A stretch of 64,000 nucleotides of DNA from Lachnospiraceae bacterium (GCA_015057165.1 SVEY01000016.1:1-64000); one strand, 5' to 3'; positions 52,943 to 62,623 are shown, counted from the first letter of the stretch. Made by a program: numbers and translations. The notes: generated by a model from the sequence alone, not told the origin.

Positions 52943-55594
52943 TTAAAGCTGAGAAGCTAAAACTTCCTTAGCCATGGCCAGACACTCATCTATCCCTGCC
53001 GGGTTCTTACCACCAGCCTGTGCCATATTAGGACGACCACCTCCGCCGCCACCAACAAGCTTGGCTATTTCTTTAATCATATTACCTGCATGAGCACCCT
53101 TCTTAACAGCTTCGTCAGTTGCCATGACTACAAGGCTTACTTTGCCATCATTATCAGATGCAAGGACAATTACACCCTCACCAATATTCTTCTTGATATC
53201 ATCTCCAGCATCGCGAAGACCATTCATGTCAATATTACTGAGTTTCTTAGCGACGAAATTAACACCTGACACTTCTTCTACTTCAGAAGCCACATCTCCT
53301 AACGCATCCTTAGCAGCTGCATGTTTTAAGGAATCAATCTCACCTTTTAACTTCTTATTCTCTTTTAGAACTGAATTAACCTTATCTTCCAAATTGTCAG
53401 CACTCGTCTTAAGTATTGACATAACTTTGTTAAGCTTCTCTTCTAAATCACCATAGTATTCAAATACTGCCTGGCTTGTAATAGCTTCAATACGGCGAGT
53501 ACCTGCGGCAACGCCACCTTCAGATATAATCTTAAATGCAACAATATCAGATGTATTAGCAGCATGAGTACCACCACATAGTTCGATTGAGAAATCTCCC
53601 ATCTTAACAACTCTGACTACATCTCCGTACTTCTCGCCAAATAGAGCCATTGCGCCGGATTTCTTAGCATCTTCAATGGACATCTCTTCCGTTACAACAT
53701 CAAGGCCTTCGTTAATCTTAGAATTAACAATATCCTCAACCTTCTTAATTTCATCAGATGTCATTGCAGAGAAATGACTAAAGTCAAATCTAAGTCTATC
53801 TGGACTAACCTCTGACCCCTTCTGTTCTACATGCTCTCCAAGAACCTCTCTAAGAGCTTTCTGAAGTAAATGTGTAGCAGAATGGTTCTTCATTATCAAA
53901 GACCTACGAGCCTTATCAACATCCATCTTAGCCATAGCACCGATATTGACTTCACCTTTTTCTACAACACCAATATGAGCAATCTTATCAGCTCCTACTT
54001 TAATAGTATCATTTACCCTAAATTCGCTCTGTGCCACCTTAATAACACCAGTATCACCAATCTGTCCGCCCATAGTAGCATAGAACGGTGTCTTGTCAAC
54101 GAATATTGCACCCTTCTGACCTGTAGTCAACTTATCTACAATTGCATCCTCTGATGTAAGGGCAATTATAGTAGAATTAGTGCTTAGTTTATCATATCCT
54201 ACAAATGTACATACAATAGATGGATCTAGCTCTTCATATACACTTGCATCTTTACCCATATAATTTGTTTCTTTTCTAGCGGCTCTGGCAGTCTCTCTCT
54301 GCTCATTCATACATTTCTCAAAGCCTTCTTTATCATACGATAAGCCAGATTCTGATAAGATTTCTGCAGTAAGATCAACTGGAAAACCATATGTATCATA
54401 TAGTTTAAATGCATCCTCCCCTGGGAGTACCTTGTTGTTATTCTTTGATAGTCCCTGAATCATCTCGTCTAAGATACTAAGTCCCTGGTCGATTGTCTTA
54501 TTGAATCTATTCTCTTCTTCTGTAAGAACCTTGAAAATGTATATCTTCTTCTCTTCTAGCTCGCTATAACCATCCTTAGACTCTTCAATAACAGTCTCTG
54601 ATAATTTAGATAGAAATGTACCATCAATACCAAGCATTCTTCCATGTCTTGCAGCACGACGAATAAGACGGCGAAGAACATAACCTCTACCTTCATTAGA
54701 AGGAGATACGCCGTCTGCTACAAGAAATGTTGCACTTCTTATGTGATCTGTAATAAGACGAATAGATACATCATCCGCGTCATTCTCCTGATACTTCTTT
54801 CCACACATTTCGCATACCTTGTCACGAATTGCCTTCATAGTATCAATATCAAATACAGAATCAACGTCCTGCATCACAACTGCAAGACGCTCAAGTCCCA
54901 TTCCGGTATCTATATTCTTATTCTCTAATTCCTCATAATTACCATGGCCATCCCCGTTAAACTGGGTAAATACGTTGTTCCACACCTCCATGTAACGATC
55001 GCAATCACAACCAACTTTACAATCAGGTTTTTCACAGCCGTATTTCTCACCACGATCATAATATATCTCAGAGCAAGGGCCACAAGGACCTGCACCATGC
55101 TCCCAGAAATTATCACATTCTCCAGTCTCAGGATCACGATAGAACTTAGTTATTCTATCTTCTGATACACCTATAACATCCGTCCAAATATGTAATGCTT
55201 CATCATCTTCTCCATAGATAGAAGGATAAAGTCTGTCTTCAGAAAGGCCTAACACCTTCGTTAGATATTCCCAGGACCAGGTAAGAGCTTCTTCCTTAAA
55301 ATAATCTCCGAAAGAAAAGTTACCAAGCATTTCAAAGAATGTTAAGTGACGAGCTGTCTTACCAACATTATCAATGTCACCTGTACGAACACATTTCTGA
55401 CATGTACACATTCTAGTTCTTGGCGGAACCTCCTGCCCAGTAAAATAAGGCTTAAGTGGTGCCATTCCAGCATTAATCAAAAGCAAACTATTATCATTCT
55501 CTGGAACAAGAGAATAGCTTCCTTTCGATAAATGACCTTTGCTTTCAAAAAACTCCAAAAAGCTTCGTCTTAATTCATTAACTTTGTTATTCAT
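52943..55594 (-). CDS. alaS: Alanyl-tRNA synthetase
   Basis: 883 residues, full length. Class II catalytic core (RRSFLEFFESKGHLSKGSYS; MCTCQKCVRTGDIDNVG; HLTFFEMLGNFSFGDYF), an editing domain with HSATHLLQKALREVLGEHV and the CGGTHAANTSDI zinc/editing motif, and a C-Ala domain with GGGGGGRPNMAQAGG at the end. Charges tRNA-Ala. No T-box leader is visible; instead a 56-residue membrane ORF overlaps its start by 8 bp. Confidence 0.97.
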   Translation of the reverse strand: MNNKVNELRRSFLEFFESKGHLSKGSYSLVPENDNSLLLINAGMAPLKPYFTGQEVPPRTRMCTCQKCVRTGDIDNVGKTARHLTFFEMLGNFSFGDYFKEEALTWSWEYLTKVLGLSEDRLYPSIYGEDDEALHIWTDVIGVSEDRITKFYRDPETGECDNFWEHGAGPCGPCSEIYYDRGEKYGCEKPDCKVGCDCDRYMEVWNNVFTQFNGDGHGNYEELENKNIDTGMGLERLAVVMQDVDSVFDIDTMKAIRDKVCEMCGKKYQENDADDVSIRLITDHIRSATFLVADGVSPSNEGRGYVLRRLIRRAARHGRMLGIDGTFLSKLSETVIEESKDGYSELEEKKIYIFKVLTEEENRFNKTIDQGLSILDEMIQGLSKNNNKVLPGEDAFKLYDTYGFPVDLTAEILSESGLSYDKEGFEKCMNEQRETARAARKETNYMGKDASVYEELDPSIVCTFVGYDKLSTNSTIIALTSEDAIVDKLTTGQKGAIFVDKTPFYATMGGQIGDTGVIKVAQSEFRVNDTIKVGADKIAHIGVVEKGEVNIGAMAKMDVDKARRSLIMKNHSATHLLQKALREVLGEHVEQKGSEVSPDRLRFDFSHFSAMTSDEIKKVEDIVNSKINEGLDVVTEEMSIEDAKKSGAMALFGEKYGDVVRVVKMGDFSIELCGGTHAANTSDIVAFKIISEGGVAAGTRRIEAITSQAVFEYYGDLEEKLNKVMSILKTSADNLEDKVNSVLKENKKLKGEIDSLKHAAAKDALGDVASEVEEVSGVNFVAKKLSNIDMNGLRDAGDDIKKNIGEGVIVLASDNDGKVSLVVMATDEAVKKGAHAGNMIKEIAKLVGGGGGGRPNMAQAGGKNPAGIDECLAMAKEVLASQL

Positions 55595-55757
55595 CAGTAG
55601 AATCTCCTTCTGTAGCAGTTACTGCTTCAGCAGCGAGTGCTTCTTTCTTATCTTTTCTCTTGCGAAGAGCTTTGCCAACTAACACACCGCAAACTGCTAC
55701 TGCTACAAGAATTATCATAATTATTAAGTATTGTAGAAAACTTCCTAAAAATGCCAT
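55587..55757 (-). CDS. Small single-pass membrane protein, coupled to alaS
   Basis: 56 residues: MAFLGSFLQY, hydrophobic segment LIIMIILVAVAVCGVLVG (11-28), basic stretch KALRKRKDKKEA, acidic Ala/Thr-rich tail. N-out/C-in topology is expected from the basic stretch. GGAGG lies 9 nt before ATG. Its stop codon overlaps the alaS start (stop 55587-55589, alaS ATG 55592-55594), so translation of the two is probably coupled. No family recognised. A real gene is likely because of the ribosome site, the clean membrane topology and the overlap. Confidence 0.7.
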   Translation of the reverse strand: MAFLGSFLQYLIIMIILVAVAVCGVLVGKALRKRKDKKEALAAEAVTATEGDSTDE

Positions 55758-55832
55758 ATTGTTTTCCCTCCATTAATATCACAAATATGCTTAAAATTAT
55801 ATACGATTTTCTTCGCATTATCAAGATTCGAA

Positions 55833-57158
55833 CTATTTCATACGTCTTATAATTTCATTGGCTCTTCTATATACTTCTTCTCTGTCAAATCCAATATTAA
55901 ATTTGCCACAATCATATAGAATCTTTCCGTCAACCATAGTAAATATAACATTTTGCTTACTGCCAGAATATACAATATTCTTAACAATATTATTTACAGG
56001 TTGCATATTAGGCTGTTTTAGATCAATTGCAATAACGTCCGCCTTCTTACCAACAGCAAGCTTGTCACAATCATTTAGCCCCATACACTTTGCGCCATTT
56101 ACAGTTGCCATATAAAGCGCATCTTCTGCCGGAACGCATGAAGCATCTCCTTCTCTCACTTTAGCGAGAGCTGTGGTTAAGAACATTTCTCTAAACATAT
56201 CAAGGCAATTGTTACTAGCAGGTCCGTCAGTACCGATGGCAACTGGAATATCCATTTGCAAATATTTATTAATAGGTGCAACACCACTTGCAAGCTTAAG
56301 GTTACTTGCCGGGTTAGTTACAGCATATAATCCAGCTCTCTTAAATATTTCAAAATCATTTGGTGACATATGAACACAATGATATCCACCACCGCCAAAC
56401 CTATACATACCAAGGTCATCAGTAAGCTCTGTTGGTGTCTTACCCCATCTCTCCTTGCACTCCTCAACCTCTTTCATTGTCTCGGAATTATGCATAAACA
56501 TTGGGGATTGGTATTTCTCGCACAAATCAGCAACACCTTCCATAATCTCCATAGAAGTAGTGTATTCTGCGTGAAAACCTATAATAAATGAGGATAAATC
56601 ACTCATCTCATTTACAATATTATAATTCTCTTCTAGCTGCTCAACTGAACCGCCAAAATTATTAAGTCCAGATGTCTGAACTGTTCTAAATCCACAGTCA
56701 ATTGATGCTTTTGCATTCTTAGGTGGGAAGAAATACATATCGAAATTAGAAGTGATTCCTGAAGTCAAATATTCCATTATTCCAAGAATATCTAACCAAT
56801 ATACATCATCTTCTGTTAGCTGTTCCTCTTTAGGAAAGACCTGATCAAAAAGCCAGCTTTGAAGTGGTAAATCATCTGCATATGAACGAAGAAATGTCAT
56901 AGCAGTATGTGTATGTGCATTTTTGAATCCAGGCATCAATAGATTGCCTTCCAAATCACGCTGAATGTCAAATTCCTGACAAGGCGTTCCTTGCTCATAA
57001 CTAACACTAGAGTCAAACTCACAACTATCTACTCCCACAGGAGTACCCTTAATGTAGGAAATCTTATTATCAATTATGTGCATCTCCCCTTTAATAATTG
57101 TAAATGTCTTATCATCATTTGTAAGTAGAATAAGTGCATTATAAAACTTTATATTCAT
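55833..57158 (-). CDS. mtaD: Amidohydrolase, methylthioadenosine/S-adenosylhomocysteine deaminase-like
   Basis: 441 residues of the metal-dependent amidohydrolase fold (MtaD/Ssn family). PGFKNAHTHTAMTFLRSYAD carries the HxH metal site, PLQSWLFDQVFPKEEQLT is the family signature, and GFHAEYTTS, MFMHNSETMKEVEEC, HCVHMSP and IGTDGPASNNCLDMF (metal Asp) follow. Deaminates SAH/MTA or a related nucleoside to the inosyl form. It is followed downstream by no relative but sits beside punA, fitting nucleoside salvage. Exact substrate is uncertain. Confidence 0.88.
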   Translation of the reverse strand: MNIKFYNALILLTNDDKTFTIIKGEMHIIDNKISYIKGTPVGVDSCEFDSSVSYEQGTPCQEFDIQRDLEGNLLMPGFKNAHTHTAMTFLRSYADDLPLQSWLFDQVFPKEEQLTEDDVYWLDILGIMEYLTSGITSNFDMYFFPPKNAKASIDCGFRTVQTSGLNNFGGSVEQLEENYNIVNEMSDLSSFIIGFHAEYTTSMEIMEGVADLCEKYQSPMFMHNSETMKEVEECKERWGKTPTELTDDLGMYRFGGGGYHCVHMSPNDFEIFKRAGLYAVTNPASNLKLASGVAPINKYLQMDIPVAIGTDGPASNNCLDMFREMFLTTALAKVREGDASCVPAEDALYMATVNGAKCMGLNDCDKLAVGKKADVIAIDLKQPNMQPVNNIVKNIVYSGSKQNVIFTMVDGKILYDCGKFNIGFDREEVYRRANEIIRRMK

Positions 57159-57186
57159 TACCTTCCTCCTTATAAAACGTATTCTA

Positions 57187-58014
57187 TTAGATGTTAGTAA
57201 CTATCTCTGTAACAAGGGCACTAAATTTCTTGGCAACCTTGCGTCCTGCTTCAAGGACCTCCTCCTCTGTAAGAGGTGTTGGGCTAATACCAGCAGCAAG
57301 ATTAGAGATACATGATATACCGATTATATCCATGCCCATATGATTAGCAGCAATTGCTTCACAGGCTGTGGACATTCCAACAGCATCAGCCCCCATTACT
57401 TTAGCCATTCTTATCTCTGCCGGAGATTCATAATTAGGTCCAGGCATCTGAATATATACGCCCTCCTTGATTTCTATTCCCTGATTTTTTGCACATTTAC
57501 GAGCCAAGTCCTGTAACTTCTCATTGTAAATGTGTGACATATCAGGAAATCTTACTCCAAGCTCTGATATATTCTCCCCTCTTAGTGGCGAAGGAATAAG
57601 CTGAGATATCTGATCTGTAATAAGCATAAGATCGCCAGCATTAAAGTCAGAATTAATTCCACCACTTGCATTAGTAAGAAATAGTGTCTTCGCTCCAAGA
57701 AGCTTCATAAGACGAATAGGAAGAACTACATCAGACATATCATATCCTTCGTAGAAATGCACTCTTCCCTGCATGACAACAACCTTGGTATTGCCAACGA
57801 AGCCGAATATAAACCTTCCTACATGACCAGGTGCAGTTGATACAGGAAATCCCTCAATATCCTTATAATCCAATGTTGCTTCAACCTTCATTGTATCAGC
57901 ATAGTCTCCAAGACCAGAGCCTAATACAAGTGCAACATCTGGAACAAAATTCACTTTTTCTCTGGCACATTTTAGACATTTTTGCAACTTATCATATACA
58001 GGATTCATATTCAC
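57187..58014 (-). CDS. punA: Purine nucleoside phosphorylase (PNP-I, trimeric type)
   Basis: 275 residues. ALVLGSGLGDYADTM (phosphate loop), VVVMQGRVHFYEGYDMSDVV, LFLTNASGGINSDFNAGDLM (base/ribose site), PGPNYESPAEIRMAKVMGAD and VGMSTACEAIAANHMG are diagnostic. Splits inosine or guanosine to base and ribose-1-phosphate. AGGAGGTG before ATG. Just upstream lie two tandem 51-bp hairpin repeats which end next to its ribosome site. Confidence 0.95.
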   Translation of the reverse strand: MNMNPVYDKLQKCLKCAREKVNFVPDVALVLGSGLGDYADTMKVEATLDYKDIEGFPVSTAPGHVGRFIFGFVGNTKVVVMQGRVHFYEGYDMSDVVLPIRLMKLLGAKTLFLTNASGGINSDFNAGDLMLITDQISQLIPSPLRGENISELGVRFPDMSHIYNEKLQDLARKCAKNQGIEIKEGVYIQMPGPNYESPAEIRMAKVMGADAVGMSTACEAIAANHMGMDIIGISCISNLAAGISPTPLTEEEVLEAGRKVAKKFSALVTEIVTNI

Positions 58015-58020
58015 CTCCTA

Positions 58021-58122
58021 ATTACCAGTCGTAAGGAATCCTCCCACTACGTGGGTCCCTCCTTACGACATATTACCAGTCGTAAGGAATCCTCCCACTA
58101 CGTGGGTCCCTCCTTACGACAT
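58021..58122. repeat. Tandem 51-bp hairpin repeat (two identical units)
   Basis: Units 58021-58071 and 58072-58122 are identical. Each has outer arms GTCGTAAGGA / TCCTTACGAC (10 bp) and an inner hairpin CCCAC-TAC-GTGGG. The array fills the gap between ychF and punA and abuts the punA ribosome site. It could be REP/MITE-like DNA, or an RNA processing or regulatory element in the ychF-punA transcript. Confidence 0.85.
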
Positions 58123-58123
58123 A

Positions 58124-59221
58124 TTACACATTAAATCTAAATAGAATCACATCACCGTCTCGAACAACATAGTCCTTGCCTTCCATTCCCACAAGTCCTT
58201 TGTCTCTTGCGGCGCTAAGAGAACCGCACTCTATCAAGTCCTTATACGGCACAACCTCCGCCTTGATGAATCCTCTCTCGAAATCAGTATGAATCTTACC
58301 GGCAGCCTGAGGCGCCTTGGTTCCCTTGGTAATAGTCCAGGCTCTGCATTCATCCTCTCCTGCTGTAAGATAACTGATAAGACCAAGTAAGCTATAGCTG
58401 GCCTTGATTAGCTTATCAAGTCCTGATTCCTCAAGTCCAAGTTCTTCTAAGAACATCTCCTTTTCTTCATCATCTAGCTCTGCTAGGTCCTGCTCGATTG
58501 CTGCAGAGATTACGAATACTTCTGAGCCTTCTTTAGCTGCATACTCACGAACTTTCTTAACATTTTCATTACCCTTACCGTCGTCGGCAAGATCGTCTTC
58601 TGCCACATTTGCCGCATATATTACGGGCTTGGCTGTAAGCAGATTATACTCCTTAAAATACGCTTCTTCGTCCTCATCGTTAAGGGTAAATGTCTTAGCC
58701 ATATTGCCGTCTTCCATATGCTTGTACAGACGCTCTTGCATAGCAGCTTCCTTCTGAAGGGATTTGTCCATCCTTGCTGCCTTGCCAGTCTTAGACATAC
58801 GACGCTCCAATATCTCCATATCAGAAAAAAGGAGTTCAAGATTAATAGTCTCAATATCACGTAGTGGATCAATTGAGCCATCAACATGAACTACATTGCC
58901 ATCTTCAAAGCAACGAACAACATGAACAATTGCGTCCACCTCACGAATGTTAGCAAGGAACTGATTGCCAAGACCTTCACCCTTGCTGGCGCCTTTCACA
59001 AGACCTGCAATATCAACAAATTCAATTGTTGCGTGTGTCACCTTCTTAGTATTATATAATTCTCCTAACTTCTCAATTCTAACATCAGGCACCTGCACCA
59101 CACCTACGTTTGGGTCAATTGTTGCAAATGGATAATTCGCAGCAAGTGCTCCTGCCTTAGTTAATGAATTAAATAACGTAGATTTACCTACGTTTGGAAG
59201 TCCTACTATACCTAGTTTCAT
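58124..59221 (-). CDS. ychF: Redox-regulated GTPase/ATPase YchF
   Basis: 365 residues. G1 GIVGLPNVGKSTLFNSLT (3-20), NYPFATIDPNVG, FVDIAGLVKGASKGEGLGNQF, a coiled-coil arm (about 130-175) and C-terminal TGS domain (YLTAGEDECRAWTITKGTKA; FERGFIKAEVV). An Obg-related protein that binds ribosomes and hydrolyses ATP, involved in oxidative-stress control. The frame extends to 59230, but MKLGIVG at 59221 is the family start; AAGGAG lies upstream. Confidence 0.96.
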   Translation of the reverse strand: MKLGIVGLPNVGKSTLFNSLTKAGALAANYPFATIDPNVGVVQVPDVRIEKLGELYNTKKVTHATIEFVDIAGLVKGASKGEGLGNQFLANIREVDAIVHVVRCFEDGNVVHVDGSIDPLRDIETINLELLFSDMEILERRMSKTGKAARMDKSLQKEAAMQERLYKHMEDGNMAKTFTLNDEDEEAYFKEYNLLTAKPVIYAANVAEDDLADDGKGNENVKKVREYAAKEGSEVFVISAAIEQDLAELDDEEKEMFLEELGLEESGLDKLIKASYSLLGLISYLTAGEDECRAWTITKGTKAPQAAGKIHTDFERGFIKAEVVPYKDLIECGSLSAARDKGLVGMEGKDYVVRDGDVILFRFNV

Positions 59222-59377
59222 AATTACCAATATCTCCTTATTTTACGTGGTTTTTCGAGTTCAAATGTACCCACTACCCCCCCCTCAGACCGTCCGAAAA
59301 CTACGTTTTTCTGCGGTCTAGCACTGCTTATTTCAACAAAAAATCAGATATTTTTCTCTCAAATTAGATATCTGACC

Positions 59378-59398
59378 TTGACAACTGAATAAAGTGTA
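59378..59398 (+). repeat. Inner inverted repeat, left copy
   Basis: A 21-bp perfect inverted repeat beginning TTGACAACTGAATAAAG; complement at 61203-61223. It also contains a TTGACA -35-like hexamer that might drive transcription outward. Confidence 0.8.
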
Positions 59399-59410
59399 CA
59401 TTTCTCTGTA

Positions 59411-61129
59411 TTAGCAACTTCCTTCTGTCATTATTTCCATCATTTTATCAAATCCAAGTAGGTTTTTCGCTCGCTTTATGTTATAACCTAAACACATGAG
59501 CGCAAATTCTCCGGTCACTTTCTCCATACCCCTTAGCAAGAAGTAACTTAATCCCATTGATCGTTTTATTGTTCCAAAAGGATGCTCTGATATACACATT
59601 CTCTCAGCAGTTTTTTTCATATCCGGTTTCAAGAAGAACTGCACAACCTTCTTTTTCTCCCAACGCCATTTACCTTTTGTAACACCCAACGTATCCGGTT
59701 TCTTGCCTTCTGCTTTCAACCAGTCTCTGCATGGTTTCTCTAAGCAATCTTTTGTAAAGTCGATTTCTTTCCATTCGTTTTTGCCCCTATAACATTTGTT
59801 CCTGTTAGGGCAATGACGACATGCATTCTTATTGGCATATCGTGTATAACCGTTCTTTTTTATTGACTTCTGTCGAAGCATCTCACCGTTAGGACAATAC
59901 ACAAGATTTCTCTCCGGATCTCTTACAAAGTATCCTTCTTTCGCTCTGTTAATCATTTCCTCTTGAGTACCATAGATGCTCTTTGTCGATTCTTCCACTT
60001 CTGGCTCATCACTTACTTTTCTTCTTACTTCTTTAACCTGTATGTCAGATATTACATCTTTATAAGCTAATGGAGTTTCGCCGGCATGTAGAGCTGCTTT
60101 CAAATCTTCTGGGTTAGTGCTATCAACATCAACTTCATCAGATTCTTCGTATGGAATTTCTAGCTCGTATCCATCTTTACCATCATCAGTAATGACATGT
60201 GGAATGATTCCATCTTCTAGACATTTAATCATGTCTTCGCCACTTTCATATCCTCTGTCTGCGACAGTCTCGATTACTCCTTCTGACTCTTCTCTAATTG
60301 TCTCAAGTGTCGAGTCTAACAGACCATGATCTGTCACTTGATTAGTCATCTGGAAATCACGAATTATATGTGTCTCAGAATCAACTACTGTCTGCGGATT
60401 ATACGCTACTGTAAACCCATTTTTATTCTTCATCAGTCTTGCATCAGCATCTATAAGAGACATCTGTGACTGACCACTTTCTTCCATCACCTTCTGATAG
60501 CCTTCATATCTAGCAAGCCTCTCCTTTGCTTCTTTTAGCTTTTCCTCAACTAATTCTTTAGTGAGATTATCAGGTTCTTCTTCATAGTCATCTTGCTTAT
60601 CGGCATCATCAAGAATTCGAAGGTACTCATCGATATGACCATTAAGCCATTTAATTCTGTCATCTAATTTATTCTTAGTGAAGTTATTGTCCTTAGAATT
60701 ACAAGCTGTAAACTTGCTACCGTCTATTGAAGTAAATCCCCATTCAACAGCTCCGGAAAGTCGCCTATTGAATTCATAAAAAATCTTCTTAAGACTTGAT
60801 ATATTATTCTTGCGAAAATCAGATATAGTTCTGTGATCCGGTTTTACACCACCAATCATCCATATGACTTCTACATTAGTACAGCAACTTTCTGCTAGCT
60901 TCCTTGAAGATTTTATTCCCTTATCATTACCATAAATATGAATCTTAAGTAGGGCTTTAGGATCATAAGGTGGTCTACCTACTGACGCCATCTCTTTTAT
61001 GCCAAATTCAGATAAATTGAGACTATCTATAAAAGCATCTATAAGCCTTGCCGTACTATTGGGCTCTACCATTGAATCCCATGTGGTCATCATAACTTGA
61101 TCTCTATCAAATGACTTAACGTAATGCAT
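59411..61129 (-). CDS. IS1182-family transposase
   Basis: 572 residues, DDE transposase: N-terminal MHYVKSFDRDQVMM, SVGRPPYDPKALLKIHIYGN and GIKSSRKLAESCCTNVEVIW (the DUF772 domain), then a catalytic region with SIDGSKFTACNSKDNN (first Asp), ETVADRGYESGEDM (second Asp) and the C-terminal AERMCISEHPFGTIKRSMG with the Glu of HPFGTIKR. CRHCPNRNKCY is the zinc-like motif of the family. AGAGGAG before ATG 61129 beats the upstream start at 61207. The frame is intact, so the element may still be active. Confidence 0.93.
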   Translation of the reverse strand: MHYVKSFDRDQVMMTTWDSMVEPNSTARLIDAFIDSLNLSEFGIKEMASVGRPPYDPKALLKIHIYGNDKGIKSSRKLAESCCTNVEVIWMIGGVKPDHRTISDFRKNNISSLKKIFYEFNRRLSGAVEWGFTSIDGSKFTACNSKDNNFTKNKLDDRIKWLNGHIDEYLRILDDADKQDDYEEEPDNLTKELVEEKLKEAKERLARYEGYQKVMEESGQSQMSLIDADARLMKNKNGFTVAYNPQTVVDSETHIIRDFQMTNQVTDHGLLDSTLETIREESEGVIETVADRGYESGEDMIKCLEDGIIPHVITDDGKDGYELEIPYEESDEVDVDSTNPEDLKAALHAGETPLAYKDVISDIQVKEVRRKVSDEPEVEESTKSIYGTQEEMINRAKEGYFVRDPERNLVYCPNGEMLRQKSIKKNGYTRYANKNACRHCPNRNKCYRGKNEWKEIDFTKDCLEKPCRDWLKAEGKKPDTLGVTKGKWRWEKKKVVQFFLKPDMKKTAERMCISEHPFGTIKRSMGLSYFLLRGMEKVTGEFALMCLGYNIKRAKNLLGFDKMMEIMTEGSC

Positions 61130-61202
61130 TGAATTCTCCTCTAAATATAGTATTTTCAACACTAATATTATACTATATATACCGATTTCAAACCACTTTT
61201 TA

Positions 61203-61223
61203 TACACTTTATTCAGTTGTCAA
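61203..61223 (-). repeat. Inner inverted repeat, right copy
   Basis: Exact reverse complement of 59378-59398, directly upstream of the transposase start. Confidence 0.8.
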
Positions 61224-61352
61224 AGTACATTTTTATATGTAAATCACCCGCTTTATGTGCAGATGGTTTAACCAAATCATCTATGCTAAATCATGTTGGG
61301 TTTTCGGACAGTCTCCCCTTAATATAAGTTTCCCCAATGGTCTCTTATATTT

Positions 61353-62546
61353 CTATATAACAGATAACAATTCGATACCTTCATGAAGCGACTCATTTGT
61401 CACATCCACATAAGTATCCATTGTGGTTTTGATACTCGCGTGACCTAGTATTTTCTGTAATGTCTTTGGGTTCATTCCTGCTTCAATACATCTTGTAGCA
61501 AATGTGTGACGAAGAACGTGCATTCCAAATGATTTTATCCCTGCCTCTTTGCAAAGCTTATCAATATGCGTATCATAAGACGAACTCTTATTAGGCATCC
61601 CCGTTCTATAATTGATGAATACAAGATTTTTCATATTGAACGATTTCTCAACATGGTTTTTAGTATCCATATATGTAAGAACACAATCAAGTTCTGGTGC
61701 CTTCTTTCTTATATCCTTTGTCTTGTATATCTCCATTAAGATATCAAGAGCTTCTTTAGAAAGAGGAACAGTTCTAAAACCTGAAATTGTCTTAGGCGAA
61801 CATGCTCTCCAATATTGATTTCCATAACGATATTCCATCTGCTTTTCGATACGAATCTCTTTTTTGTCAAAATCAACACAATCCCAAGTAAGCCCTATCA
61901 TCTCACCAGTTCTAAGTCCGGTCTGTAGTACAAACCGATATTGTAACTTATTATGGCTTCTCTCTGCGATTTTCAGAAAAGTTTTTTGCTCATCAATTGT
62001 AAGAGCTCTAATAGTTTTCCGCTTTAATCCTTTGGGATATGTAACACCTGTAAGCGGATGTTTGATAATAATATCATTATTAATTGCAGCTTTAAACAAA
62101 ACGCCCATACAAATATAGGTTTGATAAACAGTTCCTGCTGCATACCCTTCATCTTTCATATTATTAAGAATCATTTGACAATGAATTGAGCGAACATCTG
62201 TTAATCTAAGGTTACCAATCACTGGAAATATATTTCTATTGAATCTTTCTCTATAATTTCTAATAGTATTTGGTGATAAATCTTTATTATAGAATTCATT
62301 CCAATAGTTATACCATTCAGCAACTGTTGTGTTGGTAAAATCAGGAGCATTCTCCTTAACTACATTCGTAACATAATGATTAACCTGAAATTTCTTATCA
62401 ATCATCCACTGCTTCGCAGAATTTATATCTGTAAAAACCTTTTGTTTTCTCCTGCCGTTCCCATATCGAAACCTTGCAACATAATATCCGTCACTCCGTT
62501 GGGATATTCCTTCACCTAACTCCTTCCCTTTAAGACTTTTACCCAT
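61353..62546 (-). CDS. Site-specific tyrosine integrase (Tn916-Int type)
   Basis: 397 residues. An arm-type DNA-binding N-terminus (ISQRSDGYYVARFRYGNGRRK), SAM-like core-binding domain (VAEWYNYWNEFYNKDLSPNT), then catalytic domain: Arg I in QTGLRTGEMIGLTW, the H-x-x-R box GMHVLRHTFATRC, HAS in LGHASIKTTMDTYVDVT with the Tyr nucleophile. Integrates and excises mobile elements. AAGGAG 8 nt before ATG 62546 decides the start. Paired with an excisionase gene 77 bp upstream; no other element genes are visible here, so this may be one end of an integrative element extending beyond the window, or a remnant. Confidence 0.92.
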   Translation of the reverse strand: MGKSLKGKELGEGISQRSDGYYVARFRYGNGRRKQKVFTDINSAKQWMIDKKFQVNHYVTNVVKENAPDFTNTTVAEWYNYWNEFYNKDLSPNTIRNYRERFNRNIFPVIGNLRLTDVRSIHCQMILNNMKDEGYAAGTVYQTYICMGVLFKAAINNDIIIKHPLTGVTYPKGLKRKTIRALTIDEQKTFLKIAERSHNKLQYRFVLQTGLRTGEMIGLTWDCVDFDKKEIRIEKQMEYRYGNQYWRACSPKTISGFRTVPLSKEALDILMEIYKTKDIRKKAPELDCVLTYMDTKNHVEKSFNMKNLVFINYRTGMPNKSSSYDTHIDKLCKEAGIKSFGMHVLRHTFATRCIEAGMNPKTLQKILGHASIKTTMDTYVDVTNESLHEGIELLSVI

Positions 62547-62623
62547 ATTACCAACTCCTTCCTGCTCAAAAAAGGAAAGAGCTCTAACACCAAAATGATA
62601 CCACAATAGAGCCCTTCCTTCAA

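Larger units (their letters stand above)
59287..61314 (-). mobile_element. IS1182-family insertion sequence
   Basis: About 2.03 kb holding one transposase gene and two nested inverted repeats. The outer repeat is AGACCGTCCGAAAAC at 59287-59301 against 61300-61314 (one mismatch). The inner is a perfect 21-bp repeat at 59378-59398 against 61203-61223. The element lies between ychF and the integrase gene. No sure target duplication is visible; a C-rich run (CCCC) on both sides blurs the ends. Whether the outer or inner repeat is the true terminus needs comparison with other copies. Confidence 0.8.

Noticed and set aside
55595..55832. Possible T-box riboswitch for alaS
   Set aside because: No specifier stem or conserved T-box sequence is visible; the space holds a small ORF instead.
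58021..58122. CRISPR array
   Set aside because: Only two units, directly adjacent, with no spacers and internal hairpins. A tandem duplication, not CRISPR. No other CRISPR-like array was seen in the window.
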